A stretch of 64,000 nt of DNA from positions 37,511 through 101,510 of the forward strand of contig CBIHPK010000006.1 of the NCBI GenBank assembly GCA_966211675.1. The letters run 5' to 3'. A model generated the notes under the pieces. That model was not told the origin of the DNA, searched no databases, and saw only the letters and a list, made by a program, of their open reading frames with translations. The position numbers were made by a program, and so were the translations under genes. Source of the stretch: SCUS01 sp966211675. GTDB taxonomy: Bacteria > Myxococcota_A > Polyangia > Polyangiales > Ga0077539. Shown here piece by piece: positions 61,566-64,000 of the stretch. Position 1 is the first letter of the stretch. The number at the start of each line of letters is the position of its first letter.

Positions 61566-62546
61566 ATGTCGACCCTCCCCATCGCCGTGCTCAACGAGCA
61601 TCCCGAGTGGCAGAAGCGGCTCTACGCCGAGCTCGCTCGCCGCGACATCGCCTTCGTCGAGCTCCCCCTCCACGACCATTTCTTCGACCCCTCGAAGCGA
61701 GAGCGCGCGTTCTCGATGGTCCTCAACCGCGCCTCCCCTTCGGCGTGGAAGCGCGACCACGCCTCGGCGATCTTCTTCGGCCAGGCCGCCCTCGCGTACT
61801 ACGAGACCACCGGCGCGCGCGTGGTCAACGGCACCGGCGCGTACCTGCTGGAGACCAGCAAGGCCCTGCAGGCGATGCTCCTCGCGCGCCTCGGCATCAG
61901 CACCCCGCGCACCCTCGTGGCCAACAACGCGGCCTCCGTCCGCGCGGCCTCCGAGGCGCTCGAATACCCCATCGTGGTGAAGCCCAACATCGGCGGATCG
62001 GGCGCTGGCATCGTGCGCTTCGACGACCGCGCCTCGCTCGACGCATGGCTCGACGGAGCGCCCTCCTACGGGGTCGACGGCGTGGTGCTGGTGCAGGAGT
62101 TCCACCCGGCGCAGGACGGGCACATCGTGCGGGTGGAGATGCTGGGCCAGCGGCACCTCTACTCGGTGAAGATCTACCCCGACACCACCGACTTCAACCT
62201 CTGCCCCGCGGACATCTGCCAGGTCACCCCGGGTCAGCCGCCGCCCCCCCCGGAGGGCTCCACGGACTTCGAGCTCTGCGTGGTGTCCGCGCCCGCCAAG
62301 AAGCTCCGCATCGAGCGCCACGACGAGGCGCCCGAGGTGGTCGAGAGCGCCCGGGCCATCATGGCCGCGGCGAAGCTCGACGTGGGCGGGATCGAGTACC
62401 TGACCTCCACCCGCGACGGCCGACGGTACTTCTACGACATCAACGCGCTCTCCAACTTCGTGCGCGACGCCGAGGAGATCGTGGGCTTCGACCCCACGAA
62501 GGTCTTCGTCGACTGGATCGTCGCCGAGCTCGCCGCCGCCCGCTGA
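61566..62546 (+). CDS. RimK-like ATP-grasp protein
   Basis: A 326-residue ATP-grasp ligase. The core is ALEYPIVVKPNIGGSGAGIV (about 131-150), VVLVQEFHPAQDGHIVRVEM and the C-terminal metal site GGIEYLTSTRDGRRYFYDIN (YDIN, as in RimK-type ligases). Likely forms an amide or peptide bond to an amino acid, substrate unknown. TATCCC lies 7 nt before the ATG and no ribosome site is seen. It converges with a methyltransferase gene (4-nt gap). Confidence 0.83.
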   Translation: MSTLPIAVLNEHPEWQKRLYAELARRDIAFVELPLHDHFFDPSKRERAFSMVLNRASPSAWKRDHASAIFFGQAALAYYETTGARVVNGTGAYLLETSKALQAMLLARLGISTPRTLVANNAASVRAASEALEYPIVVKPNIGGSGAGIVRFDDRASLDAWLDGAPSYGVDGVVLVQEFHPAQDGHIVRVEMLGQRHLYSVKIYPDTTDFNLCPADICQVTPGQPPPPPEGSTDFELCVVSAPAKKLRIERHDEAPEVVESARAIMAAAKLDVGGIEYLTSTRDGRRYFYDINALSNFVRDAEEIVGFDPTKVFVDWIVAELAAAR

Positions 62547-62550
62547 GCCT

Positions 62551-63255
62551 TCAGCCCACCCAGACGCCGGTGCACTCGGGCACGCGGCTCCAGCCGTGCT
62601 CTCGCACCTTCGCGGCCATCGCCTCCCCGAAGAAGAAGCCCATCGCCTCGGCCGCCGCGTCGACGCTCTCGAAGCGGTAGTCGGTGCGCAGCTCATGGCG
62701 AACGAGCCCCCACCCGGACTCCAGCCACCGCTGGTAGCCGACGAGCCCCGGCGGGGGCGTGGGCTCGGTGAAGCCCGTCCCAAGGGTCTCGATGACCACC
62801 AGCTTCCCTCCCGGCTTCAGTGCGCGGCGCATGGCGGTGAGCGCCCGGCTGATGCGCTCCTGCCAGTCGTCCGGGTGCCATCGGAGGGCGTGACCGAAGA
62901 CCCATCCGGCGAGGGCGAGGTCGGCCCACGCGTCGCCGAAATCCGAGGCGTAGGCGTCGCCGACGGAGAGGTCCATGGAGGCCTCGGAGAATCCTTCGGA
63001 GCGGAGGCGATCGAGGGCCACGGAGAGCATCGGGGCGGCCTGCTCGCAGCCGCGCACGAAGGCGCCCGCGCGAAGGAGCATGCGGGTGACGCGGCCGGTG
63101 CCGACGCCGATCTCCAGGGCGCGAGCGCCGCGGAGCGTCGGGGCGATCTCGGCGAGCAGCGAGGGGAGGGCGCCGTCACAGTCCTCGGCGGAGACCATGG
63201 CGTCGTAGCGGACGGGGTCGCGGAGGTAGATCTGCGCGTGGTCGACGGAGCTCAT
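62551..63255 (-). CDS. class I SAM-dependent methyltransferase
   Basis: A 234-residue methyltransferase: motif I ALEIGVGTGRVTRMLLRAGA (glycine loop at 48-54), motif post-I in GCEQAAPML, and LKPGGKLVVIETLG. It resembles small-molecule methyltransferases. Substrate unknown. Converges with the ATP-grasp gene; upstream lies the AgmX-like gene on the same strand (34-nt gap). Confidence 0.82.
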   Translation of the reverse strand: MSSVDHAQIYLRDPVRYDAMVSAEDCDGALPSLLAEIAPTLRGARALEIGVGTGRVTRMLLRAGAFVRGCEQAAPMLSVALDRLRSEGFSEASMDLSVGDAYASDFGDAWADLALAGWVFGHALRWHPDDWQERISRALTAMRRALKPGGKLVVIETLGTGFTEPTPPPGLVGYQRWLESGWGLVRHELRTDYRFESVDAAAEAMGFFFGEAMAAKVREHGWSRVPECTGVWVG

Positions 63256-63289
63256 CGCGCGAGGCTCGCACGAGAGCCGGGCGAAGGGA

Positions 63290-64000
63290 TCAGCCGCCCG
63301 GGGTGAAGGTGAAGGGGAAGCTGAAGTCCACGCTCCCTCCCTGCGGGACCGGGAATACGAGGCCCCGGAGGCGCCCGGTGATGCAGCTCCCGACGCGAGG
63401 CGCCGCGGAGAGGCCGGAGGTGGAGGCCGTGGTGATGCGGCCGCTGGTGCCGAGGGTGAAGTTCACGTCGAGGCGACCGGAGAGCGCGGGGTTCTGGCGC
63501 AGCTCGCGCTCGTAGCAGGAGCGGATGCCGCCGAGCTGACCGCGGATGAGCCTCGCCACGGTGTCGGCGTTGACGGTCCCTTCGCCGCCGCGCTCGTCGA
63601 CGTCGCCCATGTCCGCGTCGAAGCGGATCACCCTCGCTCGCACCACCTCCGGCCCGGTGCCGATCTGGTCGCCCGTCGAGCGCACCGCGCTGCTCTCCCC
63701 GAGGCTCCTCCCGCCAGGAGGACCGGCCATCGCGATGGCGCCGCGGTGCACGCCGACGTGGTTGCTGGCGGTGGTGATGCCGCCCGCGTGCTGCAGGTCC
63801 TCCGCGGTGCCGGTCATCAGCCCGCCCTCCGCGAGGGCGTCCCGGGCGCTGCGGTGGTCGGAGCTGTTGACGCCGGTGAGCGCCGCGAAGTCCGCGCTGT
63901 TGTTCATGGCGTTGGTCACCGCGTTGACCGCGCGGTCGGCGGCGGCGTTGGCGGCGGCGGCGCGGCGGGCGTCGTCCGCGGCGCGCGCGGCGGCCCGGTC
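63290..64000 (-). CDS. AgmX/PglI C-terminal domain protein (partial)
   Basis: The gene is cut by the window edge; the frame stays open to base 64000, with Ala/Arg-rich helical residues (AAANAAADRAVNAVTNAMNN) continuing upstream of an internal GTG at 63919. The visible C-terminal part is the TonB-like AgmX/PglI domain: GGIRSCYERELRQNPALSG, RLDVNFTLGTSGRITTAS and GSCITGRLRGLVFPVP. AgmX/PglI proteins belong to the gliding-motility (Agl-Glt) machinery of M. xanthus and relatives, so a role in motility or envelope spanning is inferred. Confidence 0.72.
   Translation of the reverse strand, partial: DRAAARAADDARRAAAANAAADRAVNAVTNAMNNSADFAALTGVNSSDHRSARDALAEGGLMTGTAEDLQHAGGITTASNHVGVHRGAIAMAGPPGGRSLGESSAVRSTGDQIGTGPEVVRARVIRFDADMGDVDERGGEGTVNADTVARLIRGQLGGIRSCYERELRQNPALSGRLDVNFTLGTSGRITTASTSGLSAAPRVGSCITGRLRGLVFPVPQGGSVDFSFPFTFTPGG

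Overview
The window is uniformly G+C-rich, with strong third-position G/C and heavy use of GTG and TTG starts. Its gene content is typical of Myxococcota: MopE-type Cys/Asp repeat lipoproteins, a Pro-rich protein ending in a PilZ-like (TIGR02266-type) domain, large Ser/Thr kinases including a kinase-AAA-TPR protein, an OmpA protein with thrombospondin-3 repeats, an AgmX/PglI C-terminal-domain protein and several ECF sigma factors. I infer an ordinary chromosomal segment of a Polyangia-like myxobacterium. I see no prophage, insertion sequence, CRISPR array, rRNA or tRNA. The one RNA gene is tmRNA. No gap between genes exceeds 300 bases.

Layout. 0.2-3.5 kb: a persulfide dioxygenase/rhodanese gene converging on a CorE-like ECF sigma gene with a Cys-rich tail, then a FetAB-type ABC exporter. 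3.5-4.8 kb: ssrA (tmRNA) divergent from an sspB-like adaptor gene, a compact trans-translation/tag-recognition pair. 4.8-7.8 kb: an operon with an epimerase, a TPR-like protein and two unknowns. 7.9-17.2 kb: a MopE-like lipoprotein, a small zinc-ribbon protein, malQ, pgeF, a transmembrane Ser/Thr kinase, a GlsB-type membrane protein and an ECF sigma / anti-sigma-like / Spy-like cassette. 17.3-25.4 kb: a three-gene glycosyltransferase operon, mtnP, a histidine kinase, an acyltransferase, a START-like secreted protein and a putative outer-membrane protein. 25.4-30.3 kb: a long-chain acyl-CoA synthetase divergent from an ABC ATPase plus a permease-CPBP protease fusion. 30.3-37.9 kb: a PhoD-like phosphatase, a PLD-family lipoprotein, Cys-rich and Pro-rich proteins, a GNAT acetyltransferase and a UreH/NicO-type transporter. 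37.9-47.6 kb: recJ, a 1302-residue kinase-AAA-TPR protein, an RlmI-like methyltransferase, a PpiC-type isomerase and metK. 47.7-64 kb: OmpA/TSP3, a second PhoD-like protein, ribF, an Rpn-like protein with 27-bp repeats, a PhzF-like protein, a second epimerase, another MopE-like lipoprotein, an ABC1 kinase, heme A synthase, an ATP-grasp protein, a methyltransferase and the edge-truncated AgmX-like gene.

Themes. Protein quality control (tmRNA/SspB), envelope sensing (two ECF sigmas, a histidine kinase, two Ser/Thr kinases) and many secreted lipoproteins with Asp/Ala-rich linkers dominate. A recurrent TANNNT hexamer lies only about 6-11 nt before many start codons, suggesting widespread leaderless transcription. 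Functions are inferred from motifs and family resemblance read by eye; no database search was run.
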